Of a DNA stretch of 64,000 nt, positions 17,170 to 26,712 are shown in pieces. Numbering within the stretch: position 1 is the stretch's first letter; each line of letters starts with the position of its first letter. The notes under the pieces were generated by a model. That model was not told the DNA's origin and made no database searches. It saw only the letters and a list, made by a program, of their open reading frames with translations. A program made the translations under genes and the position numbers. Source of the stretch: Pseudomonadota bacterium (GTDB lineage Bacteria > Pseudomonadota > Gammaproteobacteria > Burkholderiales > Burkholderiaceae_B); assembly GCA_023389155.1 (NCBI GenBank), contig JAEWEV010000018.1, positions 124,001-188,000 on the forward strand, given 5' to 3'.

Positions 17170-18075
17170 ATGGATCTCAAACAGCTACAGTATTTCATCG
17201 TAATTGCGGAACAGCGCAGTTTTTCACGCGCTGCGGATATGCTCGACCTGTCCCAGCCATCCCTGAGCCGACAAATACAGCTTCTTGAGTCCGAACTTGG
17301 ACAGCACCTGCTGGTTCGCACCGGTAGAGGCGTCGAACTCACGGAAGCCGGTACACGTCTGCTGGGTCATGCCAGGGCGCTGCATCAACTGGCCACACAA
17401 GCGCGGCAGGATCTCATTAACTTTCGTTCTACCGCAGCGGGGCGGGTACGCCTTGGCATTCCACCGCGTATTGCACGGCGCCTGGCACCCACGATCATGC
17501 AGCAGTTCCGGGCCCAATTTCCGGATTCATCCATTACCCTGGCCGAGGGGCTAAGCGCGCAGCTGCGCGACTGGGTGCTCAAAGACAAAGTGGACCTGGC
17601 GCTGCTTTACGAGCCGGCACCATCGTCGCTCATGCAGCTTGAGTCGCTTTATCGCGAAGAGCTGGTGCTGGCCCATGCACATGGCAACAATATGAGACTG
17701 CCGGGCCAGGTTGCCGTTGCCGATCTGGGTCAATACCCGCTGGTTCTGCCCAGTGCCCCCAACACCATTCGCACACTGGTCGGACAGACCTGCCGGGACC
17801 GCAACGTGCAACTGAACGTGGTCGCTGAAGTAGACGTTGTCCAGACCATTGTCGAAACGCTCAGCTATTCGCACGAACCCGTCTTCACCATCATCCCTCG
17901 ATCGGCGCTGGACGATCTGCCGGGCCAGACCCGGCTCAGTTGCGCAGCCATTGTTGAACCTTCCATCCGCAACAATCTCACACTTGCCATCGCCACCGTT
18001 GCCGCCGAATCAAAACTTGTGCAGGCAGTAGCTGACATCATTCGCTCTATCGACATGAGCGAGAAGCTGGGCTAA
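17170..18075 (+). CDS. LysR-family transcriptional regulator
   Basis: A 301-residue LysR regulator. The winged helix-turn-helix occupies residues 1-60 (MDLKQLQYFIVIAEQRSFSR onward, with SQPSLSRQIQLLE as recognition helix), and the effector domain spans about 90-295. The effector domain resembles the Nac/CbbR-like set by its GIPPRIARRLAP stretch, but the inducer cannot be deduced. It is divergent from the SDR/lactonase/Bug operon with a 126-base intergenic region holding LysR-type palindromes, so it probably controls that operon. Confidence 0.92.
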   Translation: MDLKQLQYFIVIAEQRSFSRAADMLDLSQPSLSRQIQLLESELGQHLLVRTGRGVELTEAGTRLLGHARALHQLATQARQDLINFRSTAAGRVRLGIPPRIARRLAPTIMQQFRAQFPDSSITLAEGLSAQLRDWVLKDKVDLALLYEPAPSSLMQLESLYREELVLAHAHGNNMRLPGQVAVADLGQYPLVLPSAPNTIRTLVGQTCRDRNVQLNVVAEVDVVQTIVETLSYSHEPVFTIIPRSALDDLPGQTRLSCAAIVEPSIRNNLTLAIATVAAESKLVQAVADIIRSIDMSEKLG

Positions 18076-18531
18076 ACGGCAACCGGCTGATTTCCTTCAT
18101 CACCACACTATGACAAATGCAAATCGGCAGCTCGCGGATCATGTCCGTTCCTGCGTCGCGTGGCATCTCTTATGCCCATGACAATTGTGAATTCATGACG
18201 CTTTCAGCTAGTTGATAGCTTGGGTGCATAGAATGGGAACGTGAAGCCAATAGCAATCTGCGCGGCGTCATGCCGGCTGGTTCTGTTTTGTTCCATAAAT
18301 GATTCTCTGCCAGGGGTTCCTTCTTCGCGACCCGCGATCCGTCTTTCCTGGCAGAACACGGGTGAGCAACGTGCCTGCGCATATTGGCTGGCATTGACGC
18401 CCCCTCATTCACTCGCGGACCCCTGTCCGCGTCATCGTCTTTTTTCAGCTATCCGGCATGGTGGCCAGCCGGTTTCAGACTCGGCCACCTGAAGTCGGCA
18501 TTATCCATTGCATCACTTGGAGTTTTTAGAT
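18076..18531. other. 456-base intergenic region before gluconate dehydrogenase
   Basis: No convincing gene: short frames on both strands lack ribosome sites and family features. It presumably carries the promoter of the gluconate dehydrogenase operon. I could not find a sigma-70 pair with acceptable spacing, nor a strong palindrome. Confidence 0.45.
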
Positions 18532-19278
18532 ATGACTGATCATCCTCATCCCGATAAGAACCAGCCATCCGGCAGACGGATGTTCCTGACGCGCACGCTC
18601 GCTGCTGGTGGCGCGATGTCTGCGATGCCGCTGACCGCTACGCTGGGCAACGCCCAGACCAAACCGGAGAATCCGGATTTTTCAACTCCTGTTGAAAACA
18701 AACCTTATACACCCACCTACTTTCAGGAAGCCGAAGTGACGTTTCTGAAAGCGGCCTGTGACAGGCTCATCCCCAGTGACGAAAACGGCCCCGGCGCCGT
18801 CGAAGCGGGTGTGATTGAATACCTGGACCGGCAAATGGAATCGGGATATGGTCATGCCGCAACGTGGTACATGCAGGGCCCGTTCGCAGATGCACCACCT
18901 GAATTCGGTTACCAGTCAAAACTCAAGCCACGTGAAGTCTACCGGGCTGCCATTGCGGCCACCGACGATTATTGCAAACAGCATTTTGATGGCAAACTGT
19001 TTGCCGATCTGGGTGATGAACAGAAAGACGACATCCTGAAGCAGCTGGAAGCGGGCAAGATCACTTTTGACAATGTCAAGGCAACCGACTTTTTCTCACT
19101 GCTACTGAACAATACCCGCGAAGGTTTTCTCTCTGACCCGATTCACGGGGGAAACAAGGGAATGGTGGGCTGGAAGCTCATCGGCTTTCCCGGTGCGCGC
19201 GCTGATTATCTGGACTGGGTGGGACGCAACGAAAAATATCCTTTGGGCCCGGTCAGTATTTCAGGTGAAAGGGGTTAA
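18532..19278 (+). CDS. gluconate 2-dehydrogenase subunit 3 (gamma subunit)
   Basis: A 248-residue small subunit of a membrane-bound FAD/cytochrome gluconate (or 2-ketogluconate) dehydrogenase. It has a twin-arginine signal: GRRMFLTRTLAAGGAMSA at about residues 13-30. This exports the folded flavoprotein-gamma complex. The body begins YFQEAEVTFLKAACDRLIPSD, the usual gluconate_2-dh3 start. ATG at 18532 follows TTGGAG. Two bases separate its stop from the catalytic subunit, so they are co-translated. Confidence 0.92.
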   Translation: MTDHPHPDKNQPSGRRMFLTRTLAAGGAMSAMPLTATLGNAQTKPENPDFSTPVENKPYTPTYFQEAEVTFLKAACDRLIPSDENGPGAVEAGVIEYLDRQMESGYGHAATWYMQGPFADAPPEFGYQSKLKPREVYRAAIAATDDYCKQHFDGKLFADLGDEQKDDILKQLEAGKITFDNVKATDFFSLLLNNTREGFLSDPIHGGNKGMVGWKLIGFPGARADYLDWVGRNEKYPLGPVSISGERG

Positions 19279-19280
19279 GC

Positions 19281-21059
19281 ATGGCGGATATCAAAAAACC
19301 CAAAGTTGACGTTGTCGTCGTTGGACTGGGCTGGACAGGCGCACTGAGTGCGATGGAACTGACTACCGCAGGACTTTCCGTGGTGGCGCTGGAGCGCGGA
19401 GGCGATCGTGATACCAAGCCGGATTTCAGTTATCCGCGCATTGCCGATGAGCTGGAATACGCACTACGCTATCGACTTTTCCAGGACTTCTCCAAGGAAA
19501 CCTGTACGCTGCGCCACAGCCCGAGCGAAACGGCGCTCCCGTATCGTGCCTATGGTGCCTTCCTGCCAGGTGACGGCGTGGGCGGAGCCGGATCACACTG
19601 GAACGGCATGCTGTACCGCTCGCTGCCCGAAGAACTGAACTTGCGCAGTTACGTGACGGAAAAATTCGGAGCGTCGCTGATACCGGACGACATGACAATT
19701 CAGGATTATGGCGTAACCTACGATGAATTGGAGCCGTTTTACGATAAATTCGAAGCAATTTGCGGCACCTCTGGTTCGGCGGGCGTGATCAACGGCAAAG
19801 TGACCGGAAAAGGCAATCCGTTCGAAGGCTCGCGCTCGGGTGAGTATCCACTGCCGCCGCTCAAGGACAATGTGGCTCAGCAAATTTTTGCCAGGGCTGC
19901 CAAAGAAGTGGGATATCACCCCTACGCGGCACCGGCCGCTCAGACCTCGGAAGTGTTTACCAATCCCTATGGTATGCAGATGGGTCCCTGTACCTACTGC
20001 GGCTACTGCGAGCGTTTTGGCTGCTACAACTATTCAAAAGCCTCCCCTAATGTCTGCGTGATGCCCGCACTCAGACAGCGTGATAATTTTGAATTGCGCA
20101 CGCACAGCTACGTCACGAAAGTAAATCTGGACAATACGAAAAAGAAAGCAACCGGCGTCACTTATATTGATGCCCAGGGCCGTACGGTTGAACAGCCGGC
20201 AGACCTGGTGGTGCTATGTGCTTACCAGTTCCATAACGTACGGTTGCTGATGCTCTCGGGCATTGGCGAGCAGTACGATCCGGTCACAGGCAAAGGCACC
20301 GTTGGAAAAAATTACGCTTACCAGGTCGGTGCAGGTTACACGCTGTTCTATGACAGCGATACGCAGATCAATCCGTTCATGGGCACCGGCGCCGCCGGAC
20401 AGGTTTTCGATGACCTGAACACCAATCAGCTGGACATGGGGAGAATCGGCGCAATCGGCGGTTCTGTGGTTCGTCTCAATGTGACCGGCGGTCGGCCAAT
20501 CGGCCAGATGCATCTGCCACCCGGTGCACCCAAGTGGGGAGCGGGCTGGAAGAAAGCCATCAAGGACAACTATCTGACATCGGTCTCATTCGGAATCAGT
20601 ACCTCCAGCATGGCCTATCGCAATTGTTATCTGGATCTGGACCCAACCTACAAGGACTCTCATGGCTTGCCATTATTGCGTATGACATTCAACCTCAACG
20701 ACAACGATCTGAAAGTCGCGCAGGATGCATTAAAGCAATCGAGAAAAGTGGCTGACGCCATGAATGCGAAACAGGTGGTAGGCGCCGCCAAGCCGCTGGG
20801 TTCCAAGTTCGATCTGCGACCCTATCAGTCTACTCACAATACGGGGGGCGCCATCATGGGCGACAATCCGGAAAATTCGGTGGTCAACAAGTATCTGCAA
20901 TCCTGGGACGTCCCGAATGTGTTTGTCATGGGTGCCTGTGCCTTTCCGCAAAACCGGGCATATAACCCGACCGGTCCGCTGGCAGCGCTGACGTTGTGGT
21001 CGCTGCATCACATTACGACGCAGTATCTGAAAAACCCCGGCGCATTGATTCAGGCTTAA
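19281..21059 (+). CDS. gluconate 2-dehydrogenase flavoprotein subunit (GMC oxidoreductase)
   Basis: A 592-residue GMC-family flavoprotein, the catalytic subunit that oxidises gluconate (or a related sugar acid) on the periplasmic face. The dinucleotide motif VVVVGLGWTGALSAMEL lies at about residues 10-26. The internal cysteine set GPCTYCGYCERFGCYNYSKA (about 235-254) is typical of this subunit and may hold an iron-sulfur centre. The end motif FPQNRAYNPTGPLAALTLW is the GMC C-terminus with the active-site His/Asn region. It lacks its own signal and should ride the Tat signal of the gamma subunit. Confidence 0.94.
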   Translation: MADIKKPKVDVVVVGLGWTGALSAMELTTAGLSVVALERGGDRDTKPDFSYPRIADELEYALRYRLFQDFSKETCTLRHSPSETALPYRAYGAFLPGDGVGGAGSHWNGMLYRSLPEELNLRSYVTEKFGASLIPDDMTIQDYGVTYDELEPFYDKFEAICGTSGSAGVINGKVTGKGNPFEGSRSGEYPLPPLKDNVAQQIFARAAKEVGYHPYAAPAAQTSEVFTNPYGMQMGPCTYCGYCERFGCYNYSKASPNVCVMPALRQRDNFELRTHSYVTKVNLDNTKKKATGVTYIDAQGRTVEQPADLVVLCAYQFHNVRLLMLSGIGEQYDPVTGKGTVGKNYAYQVGAGYTLFYDSDTQINPFMGTGAAGQVFDDLNTNQLDMGRIGAIGGSVVRLNVTGGRPIGQMHLPPGAPKWGAGWKKAIKDNYLTSVSFGISTSSMAYRNCYLDLDPTYKDSHGLPLLRMTFNLNDNDLKVAQDALKQSRKVADAMNAKQVVGAAKPLGSKFDLRPYQSTHNTGGAIMGDNPENSVVNKYLQSWDVPNVFVMGACAFPQNRAYNPTGPLAALTLWSLHHITTQYLKNPGALIQA

Positions 21060-21069
21060 AGGAACCGTG

Positions 21070-22425
21070 ATGAAGAAAGTTCTCGTTTTTATCGTCGCTA
21101 TCATCGTTCTGGGCCTGATCGTCCTTTTCGGTGCCGATTATGTGACGCCGTCCAAACCCGAACTGGCAGACAGTCGTGCCAGCGAGGCCAACAGCAAGGA
21201 TCTGATTGCAAAAGGGGAATATCTGGCGCGAATGGGCGACTGCGTCGCCTGTCACAGCGTGCCCGATGGCAAGCCGTTTGCGGGTGGTCTGGCAATGAGC
21301 ACCCCTATGGGTGCCATTTACTCATCGAACATCACGCCTGACCCGGACACCGGCATTGGTTCCTACAGCCTTCAGGATTTTGCCCGCGCCGTACGTGAAG
21401 GCCGGCTCAAGGATGGCACCCATCTTTATCCGGCCATGCCTTACCCTTCATACGCGAAAGTCACGGACGACGACATTGTTGCGCTTTACGCCTATTTCAT
21501 GCACGGGGTTGAACCTGTCAATCAGGAGAACCGGCAGGCAGACATGTCATTCCCTTTTGGCATTCGCAAGCTGATGGCAATGTGGAATCTGGCTTTTTAT
21601 GATGCGTCTGATTTTGACGAAAAAGCGTCAGCAGACGCCCGTATTGCACGCGGCGCGTATCTGACCGAGGGATTGGCGCACTGTGGTGCCTGCCATACGC
21701 CACGCGGATTCGGCCAGCAGGAAAAAGGGCTGACCGGCAAGGATGCCGATTTTCTGACTGGCAGCGCAGTGGATGGCTGGACTGCTCCAGATCTGCGTGC
21801 CAAAGATGGATCAGGCCTGGGCACCTGGAGCGCGCAGGAGATTGCAGACCTGTTGCGCTCTGGTCGCAGCGTACACTCGGGCGTGACCGGACCAATGACA
21901 GATGTCATTGCCAATAGCACGCAGTACGCAACCCAGGAAGATGCCCTGGCCATTGGTGCCTATCTGAAGTCATTGCCTTCGGGCAAAAAGGAAAACGCCA
22001 ATGCAAAATATACGGCATCGGACGACACTGCCAACGATCTGCGCAATGGCATCACGCGTACACTGGGCGCCAGGCTTTATCTGGACAACTGCGCGGCCTG
22101 TCACCGTAGCAGCGGCGCTGGAGAAAAACGTGCCTTCCCCGCTCTGGCAGGCAATCCTCTGGTTCTGGCCGACGATCCGTCTTCACTGATTCATGTGATA
22201 TTGGCGGGAGCGACGCTGCCTTCAACAAAGGCGGCTCCTTCCGATCTGGGCATGCCGCATTTCTCGCAGCGTCTGGATGATGGTGAAGCAGCGGAACTGG
22301 CGACATTTGTCCGCTCTGCCTGGGGAAACAAGGCGGCAGCGGTGAATGCATCGCAGGTCGCTGCCGTGCGCAAAACGCTGCCGCCTGTTCAAAAACAGCA
22401 GGTGGCACAGCAGGATCAAAAATGA
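21070..22425 (+). CDS. gluconate 2-dehydrogenase cytochrome c subunit (triheme)
   Basis: A 451-residue membrane-anchored cytochrome c with three heme motifs: CVACH at 58-62, CGACH at 205-209 and CAACH at 341-345. An N-terminal hydrophobic segment (residues 4-22) serves as Sec signal or anchor. It takes electrons from the flavoprotein and passes them to ubiquinone or the oxidase. ATG at 21070 follows AAAGGAA; a GTG directly before it is less likely. It is the last gene of the operon and is followed by a strong terminator. Confidence 0.95.
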   Translation: MKKVLVFIVAIIVLGLIVLFGADYVTPSKPELADSRASEANSKDLIAKGEYLARMGDCVACHSVPDGKPFAGGLAMSTPMGAIYSSNITPDPDTGIGSYSLQDFARAVREGRLKDGTHLYPAMPYPSYAKVTDDDIVALYAYFMHGVEPVNQENRQADMSFPFGIRKLMAMWNLAFYDASDFDEKASADARIARGAYLTEGLAHCGACHTPRGFGQQEKGLTGKDADFLTGSAVDGWTAPDLRAKDGSGLGTWSAQEIADLLRSGRSVHSGVTGPMTDVIANSTQYATQEDALAIGAYLKSLPSGKKENANAKYTASDDTANDLRNGITRTLGARLYLDNCAACHRSSGAGEKRAFPALAGNPLVLADDPSSLIHVILAGATLPSTKAAPSDLGMPHFSQRLDDGEAAELATFVRSAWGNKAAAVNASQVAAVRKTLPPVQKQQVAQQDQK

Positions 22426-22482
22426 CGTTGAGTCACATCATGATATCCATTCAGAAGTGACGTCGATTCACAAGTGAAATGA

Positions 22483-22525
22483 AACTGGCTGTCTGCCCAT
22501 ACACTGTGCAGGCAGCCAGTTTTTT
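22483..22525 (+). terminator. rho-independent terminator of the gluconate dehydrogenase operon
   Basis: A stem AACTGGCTG/CAGCCAGTT with inner CTGC/GCAG pairing is followed by a T-run reaching 22525. It overlaps the stop codon of the convergent glutathione reductase gene. Confidence 0.85.
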
Positions 22526-23870
22526 ATCCCCGCATGGTCACAAACTCTTCCGCCGCAGTGGGATGGATGCCGATGGTGGCATCGAAATCGGCCTTGGTCG
22601 CGCCCATGCGTATGGCAACCGCAAAACCCTGTACGATTTCTCCGGCATCATCGCCCGCCATGTGCAGACCGACCACACGATCGGTTTTCTTGTCCACAAT
22701 CAATTTCATCATCATCCGTGCCGTACTGCCGCTAAGCGTATGCTTGAGCGGACGGAACTCGGAACGGTAAACGGTGATATCACCATAAATTTCCCGCGCC
22801 TCGTGCTCACTGTGCCCCACCGTTCCGACGTTCGGATGAGTGAAAATTGCAGTTGGAATAAACTCGTAATTCATGCGACGCTCGTCCTTGCCGAACAGAT
22901 GATCTACCAGCACCATGGCCTCGCCCAGCGCGACCGGGGTAAGCTGTATTCTGTCAGTAACATCGCCCAACGCATAAATGGACGGCGCTGAAGTCCGGTA
23001 ATTTTCATCGATCTGGATCGCGCCGTTATGGTTAACCTGGACACCGGCAGCGTCAAGGTTGAGCCGATTCACATTTGGCGCGCGTCCGGTCGCATACAGG
23101 ACCTGGCTGGCATCAAGTGTGGTGCCGTCATTCAATCGCACAGCGAGTCCGTCTGCATTTTTTTCGATAGCGTCGACTTTGGTTTCAAAATGAAAGTGTA
23201 TGCCTGCCTTTTTCATTTCTTCCGCCGTAAATGCACAGATTTCTTCATCAAAGCCGCGCAGAATGCGGTCGCGGCGAATCACGATATGGACTTCCGCGCC
23301 CAGTCCGTTGAAGATGGAAGCAAATTCACATGCAATATAACCGGCTCCTACCACGACTAGCCGTTTTGGAAATTCGGGAAGATCGAAAATTTCATTTGAG
23401 GTAATCACATGCTCACGTCCGGGAAACTCCGGAACAACCGGCCAACCGCCGGTGGCGATCAGGATGTGCTTGGCCGTATAGGTTTTGCCGTCATCCATTT
23501 TCACGGTGTTGGGGCCAGCCAGGGACGCCCAGCCATTAAGCAAGGTGGCGCCGGCATTGGTGATCAGGGAATGATAAATTCCATTGAGACGGGAAATTTC
23601 GCTGGCGCGATTGGTCTTTAGCACTGACCAGTCCAGCGTTGCAGGACCCACGTTCCAGCCAAATCCGCGCGATTCCTCGAAGGCTTCATGGTAGTGCGCC
23701 GCGTAGCTGTAGAGTTTCTTGGGGATGCAGCCAACGTTGACACACGTTCCGCCCAGATCGGATCCTTCTGCCAGCGCCACACGGGCCCCGGCCTGTGCGG
23801 CCATGCGGGAAGCGCGTACGCCACCGCTGCCACCACCGATTACAAAAAAATCATAGTCGAAACTTTCCAT
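22524..23870 (-). CDS. gor: glutathione-disulfide reductase
   Basis: A 448-residue FAD/NADPH disulfide reductase that keeps glutathione reduced. The FAD site FFVIGGGSGGVRASR opens the protein, and the redox-active pair is C43/C48 in GGTCVNVGCIPKKL. The NADPH domain motif is VVVGAGYIACEFASIF, and the C-terminal dimer motif IGIHPTAAEEFVTMRG carries the proton-shuttling His-Glu. The CVNVGC form is that of glutathione rather than lipoamide or mercuric reductases. ATG at 23870 follows TGGAG. It fits with the glutathione/peptide importer locus downstream. Confidence 0.93.
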   Translation of the reverse strand: MESFDYDFFVIGGGSGGVRASRMAAQAGARVALAEGSDLGGTCVNVGCIPKKLYSYAAHYHEAFEESRGFGWNVGPATLDWSVLKTNRASEISRLNGIYHSLITNAGATLLNGWASLAGPNTVKMDDGKTYTAKHILIATGGWPVVPEFPGREHVITSNEIFDLPEFPKRLVVVGAGYIACEFASIFNGLGAEVHIVIRRDRILRGFDEEICAFTAEEMKKAGIHFHFETKVDAIEKNADGLAVRLNDGTTLDASQVLYATGRAPNVNRLNLDAAGVQVNHNGAIQIDENYRTSAPSIYALGDVTDRIQLTPVALGEAMVLVDHLFGKDERRMNYEFIPTAIFTHPNVGTVGHSEHEAREIYGDITVYRSEFRPLKHTLSGSTARMMMKLIVDKKTDRVVGLHMAGDDAGEIVQGFAVAIRMGATKADFDATIGIHPTAAEEFVTMRG

Positions 23871-24143
23871 GCTGACTCCAAGTTCAAAATGCGCAATATT
23901 GACCAATTCCAGATCTGATGCCAGGCTGGCCGTGCCGGCCATTGATACGATATAAGCCCGGATGCGGTTCGCGCCACCGGCCTGCCTGCTCTTCGGCTAA
24001 AGAGACAGACTGCAGGTCAGCTGCGGCGACTCGCTGCGGTCCGCAATGATTGTAACCGCAGAGCTGCATGACAAACGCCAAAACCCTGCCTTCAGTACGT
24101 TGCGCACATGTCCTCGCCGTATAATCAGGGCTTACGGAGATTT

Positions 24144-24944
24144 ATGTTCATGTCTGAGACACACACAACCTCTTTTTCAGCCTCTGCCAGCCTGAGTGCG
24201 GCCCCGGCTGTCTGGCCTGTTCTGGGCGTCCTCGGCGGCATGGGGCCGCTGGCCGGCGCCACCTTTGCAGCACGGCTGGTACAACTGACGCCCGCGACCG
24301 CCGACCAGGCACACATTCCGGTACTGCTGCGCAATGATCCGCGTATTCCTGATCGCAGCGCTGCAAGACTTGCCGATGGTCCAAGCCCGCTGGCCGCGAT
24401 GCGCGAGGGGATGCAGGATCTGCAGCGATGGGGAGCACAGTATATTGCCATACCGTGCAATACAGCGCATTTATGGTATGAACAATTGCGCGAGAGTGTA
24501 CAGGTGCCGGTGCTGCATATTGTCGAGTCAGTCATTCAGGATTTGCAGCGCAACGGGATTTCAGGCGGACCCGTAGGCGTGATGGGCACGCCGGCGACCA
24601 TGCAGCTCGGTTTGTATCAGGACGCCCTGCGCGCTGCCGGTTATGAGCCCATCACCGTCAATGACAATAGCATTCGTGATTTATCCGTGCAGGCTATTGC
24701 CGCCGTCAAATCCAACCAGAACGCGCTGGGCTTTGCCCCGGCGGCCGAAGCCGTCAATCGCCTGACGGGGATGGGCGCTCGTGCCGTGATTCTGGGGTGT
24801 ACCGAGCTCCCACTGGCCATTCCTCCCTCACGACGGTCGGAATTTTCAGTCACCATATCCGATTCAATTGATGCACTTGCTCTTGCCGTGCTGGATACCT
24901 TCTTGCGACATAACGGCGACAGTACACAATCCGAATCACGATAG
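24144..24944 (+). CDS. aspartate/glutamate racemase family protein
   Basis: A 266-residue cofactor-independent racemase of the Asp/Glu family. The two catalytic cysteines are C105 in AIPCNTAH and C219 in VILGCTELP. LGVLGGMGPLAG near residue 28 is the family start. It would interconvert L- and D-aspartate or a related substrate. Homologues with GMGPLAG plus CNTAH are usually aspartate racemases. ATG at 24144 follows GGAGATTT. Nineteen bases separate it from the glyoxalase-fold gene, so they form a pair. It suits the D-amino-acid theme of the region. Confidence 0.88.
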   Translation: MFMSETHTTSFSASASLSAAPAVWPVLGVLGGMGPLAGATFAARLVQLTPATADQAHIPVLLRNDPRIPDRSAARLADGPSPLAAMREGMQDLQRWGAQYIAIPCNTAHLWYEQLRESVQVPVLHIVESVIQDLQRNGISGGPVGVMGTPATMQLGLYQDALRAAGYEPITVNDNSIRDLSVQAIAAVKSNQNALGFAPAAEAVNRLTGMGARAVILGCTELPLAIPPSRRSEFSVTISDSIDALALAVLDTFLRHNGDSTQSESR

Positions 24945-24963
24945 CCATAAAACCGGAAGCCTC

Positions 24964-25608
24964 ATGCCAGCAGAACAGCAAGTCATTGACCATATCGTCG
25001 TTACCGCAAAAGATCTGGACACGGGCGTGGCATACGTCCGTGAGCGTCTTGGTTTTGCTCCACAGGGTGGAGGCGAACACCCGAAAATGGGAACGCATAA
25101 CCGCCTGCTGCGCTGCGGACCGTCATGCTACCTGGAAGTGATTGCCATTAACCCGCAAGCACCAGCGCCCTCGCGGCCCAGATGGTTCGGCCTGGATACG
25201 ATGAACCCGAAAGCTGAAGCGTCCCTCGCTGCCTGGGTGGTGCGCACGACAGATATTCATCATGTCGCAACGGCAAGTGCACAGTCTCTTGGCACTGTCA
25301 CGCCCATGCAGCGCGGCGAACTTGACTGGCTGATTACCATTCCCGAAACAGGTCTTTCGCCTCTTGATGGTCTGGCGCCGGCACTGATCGAATGGCACAC
25401 GGCCACGCTACCGGTGATTTCCATGCCGGATCAGGGTTTATCGCTTGAAGCGCTGCATATTTATCATTCCCAGTCTGAGCAGATGCTGGCATTGATCGAG
25501 AGCCTGAATCTGCGTGCTCCGTTAACGGTCATGCCCTGCCCGCCCGGCACCGCCCCTTTCCTGAAAGCCATTATCCGAACCCCTGACGGTCTGCGCGAGC
25601 TGACCTGA
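24964..25608 (+). CDS. glyoxalase-like (VOC) domain protein
   Basis: A 214-residue protein with a glyoxalase-like domain of the Glyoxalase_3 type. It begins IDHIVVTAKDLDTGVAYVRERLGF, with a metal-ligand candidate His at residue 10 and a later ALIEWH segment. Function is unknown in most members. It follows the racemase gene directly and may process its product, but this is not shown by sequence. Confidence 0.72.
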   Translation: MPAEQQVIDHIVVTAKDLDTGVAYVRERLGFAPQGGGEHPKMGTHNRLLRCGPSCYLEVIAINPQAPAPSRPRWFGLDTMNPKAEASLAAWVVRTTDIHHVATASAQSLGTVTPMQRGELDWLITIPETGLSPLDGLAPALIEWHTATLPVISMPDQGLSLEALHIYHSQSEQMLALIESLNLRAPLTVMPCPPGTAPFLKAIIRTPDGLRELT

Positions 25609-25799
25609 GCGAGCGATAACCGGGCGGGAACAGACCTGTTGACTTTAATTACGCCGCATCAGTGCACTTGACAGGCCTGACGAAGTACTGCGTCCGTTGC
25701 CGATTCTTCAGTCAGGTACGGTTTCGGCACAAACGGCGGCTGGGTATGGCTTCAACCCACCCCACCCTGGTCAGCGCAACCCGGTTCAGCAAAGCCGGA

Positions 25800-26624
25800 T
25801 CAGCGAAGCGCTGCAGACATGGTTGAAAAAACGTTCAGCGTGCGAATAACATTTTCCACGGAATCCGCGTCAAATGACAGAGTCACGCCATCTTCGCGGC
25901 GAGTGCCAGGCAATAGACAGAACGTGTCAGCCAGGGCCGGTGAATTGGTTTGCAGACGGCATTCATAAGGGCCGGCAATCACAAATGGCGACATCGGACT
26001 GCTGATACAGGCCTGCACAGCCTTTTGCATGCCTTCACGGATGCGGGTGCAGGCTAGCTGCGGCGTTAACGTTGCTGCGCTACTGTGGCCCATAGCGCGC
26101 TTCGTTTCAACCCAGACAGCACGATCAAAAAATCCGAGATTCTCTTCGATGAAAACCTGATCACCACTACCGAAAATCACCGGTACGCCGGCCTGTCCGG
26201 CAAGCGCACCATACAGTCCCGGTTCGCCCAGTTCCATACCATTGACGATGACGCGGGCAAATGCGAAGCTGTTGATCGTATGGGCCAGAACGCCGCGTCC
26301 CTGCGCACGGGAGTGGTGCCCAACCAGCGCAACCGCATCCATACCGAATTCCAGGCCCGCCATCATGCTATAAACGCGAGGCTTGCCGGTGACCAGTGTG
26401 GCGCGTGCATCAATGTCAGATGCAATCATGTTGCGAAAGCCACCATGCGAGTCGTTCACGTACACCTCGGTCGCGCCGCCATCGAATGCGCCGGCAATGG
26501 CAGCATTGGCTTCTGCTGTCATCCATGCCCGGGCTCGTTCATACTCGCCATTCCCGGCCCGCACCTGCTGCGAGTCCACAACACCAGCCACACCCTCAAT
26601 ATCCGTCGATATTAGTATTTTCAT
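25800..26624 (-). CDS. dppA: M55-family D-aminopeptidase (DppA-like)
   Basis: A 274-residue zinc peptidase of the DppA family, first known from Bacillus as a self-compartmentalising D-aminopeptidase. The family start KILISTDIEGVAGV carries metal ligands D8 and E10. NDSHGG and VGHHSRAQG supply further His ligands. It is the last gene of the RpiR-iaaA-gsi operon, 88 bases behind the DmpA-type gene. ATG follows GGAAGGAA. With the importer it would release N-terminal D-residues from peptides taken up. Confidence 0.9.
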   Translation of the reverse strand: MKILISTDIEGVAGVVDSQQVRAGNGEYERARAWMTAEANAAIAGAFDGGATEVYVNDSHGGFRNMIASDIDARATLVTGKPRVYSMMAGLEFGMDAVALVGHHSRAQGRGVLAHTINSFAFARVIVNGMELGEPGLYGALAGQAGVPVIFGSGDQVFIEENLGFFDRAVWVETKRAMGHSSAATLTPQLACTRIREGMQKAVQACISSPMSPFVIAGPYECRLQTNSPALADTFCLLPGTRREDGVTLSFDADSVENVIRTLNVFSTMSAALR

Positions 26625-26712
26625 TCTGTATTCCTTCCATTGCCTGTCGGCTGCTATTTCAACTGCAATAACACCGGCAAAGACATCTGTCGTATGTCGT
26701 CAGTATTTTGAT

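Noticed and set aside
18170..18492. Two short frames on opposite strands before gluconate dehydrogenase
   Set aside because: Neither has a ribosome site or family features; both look like chance frames in a promoter region.
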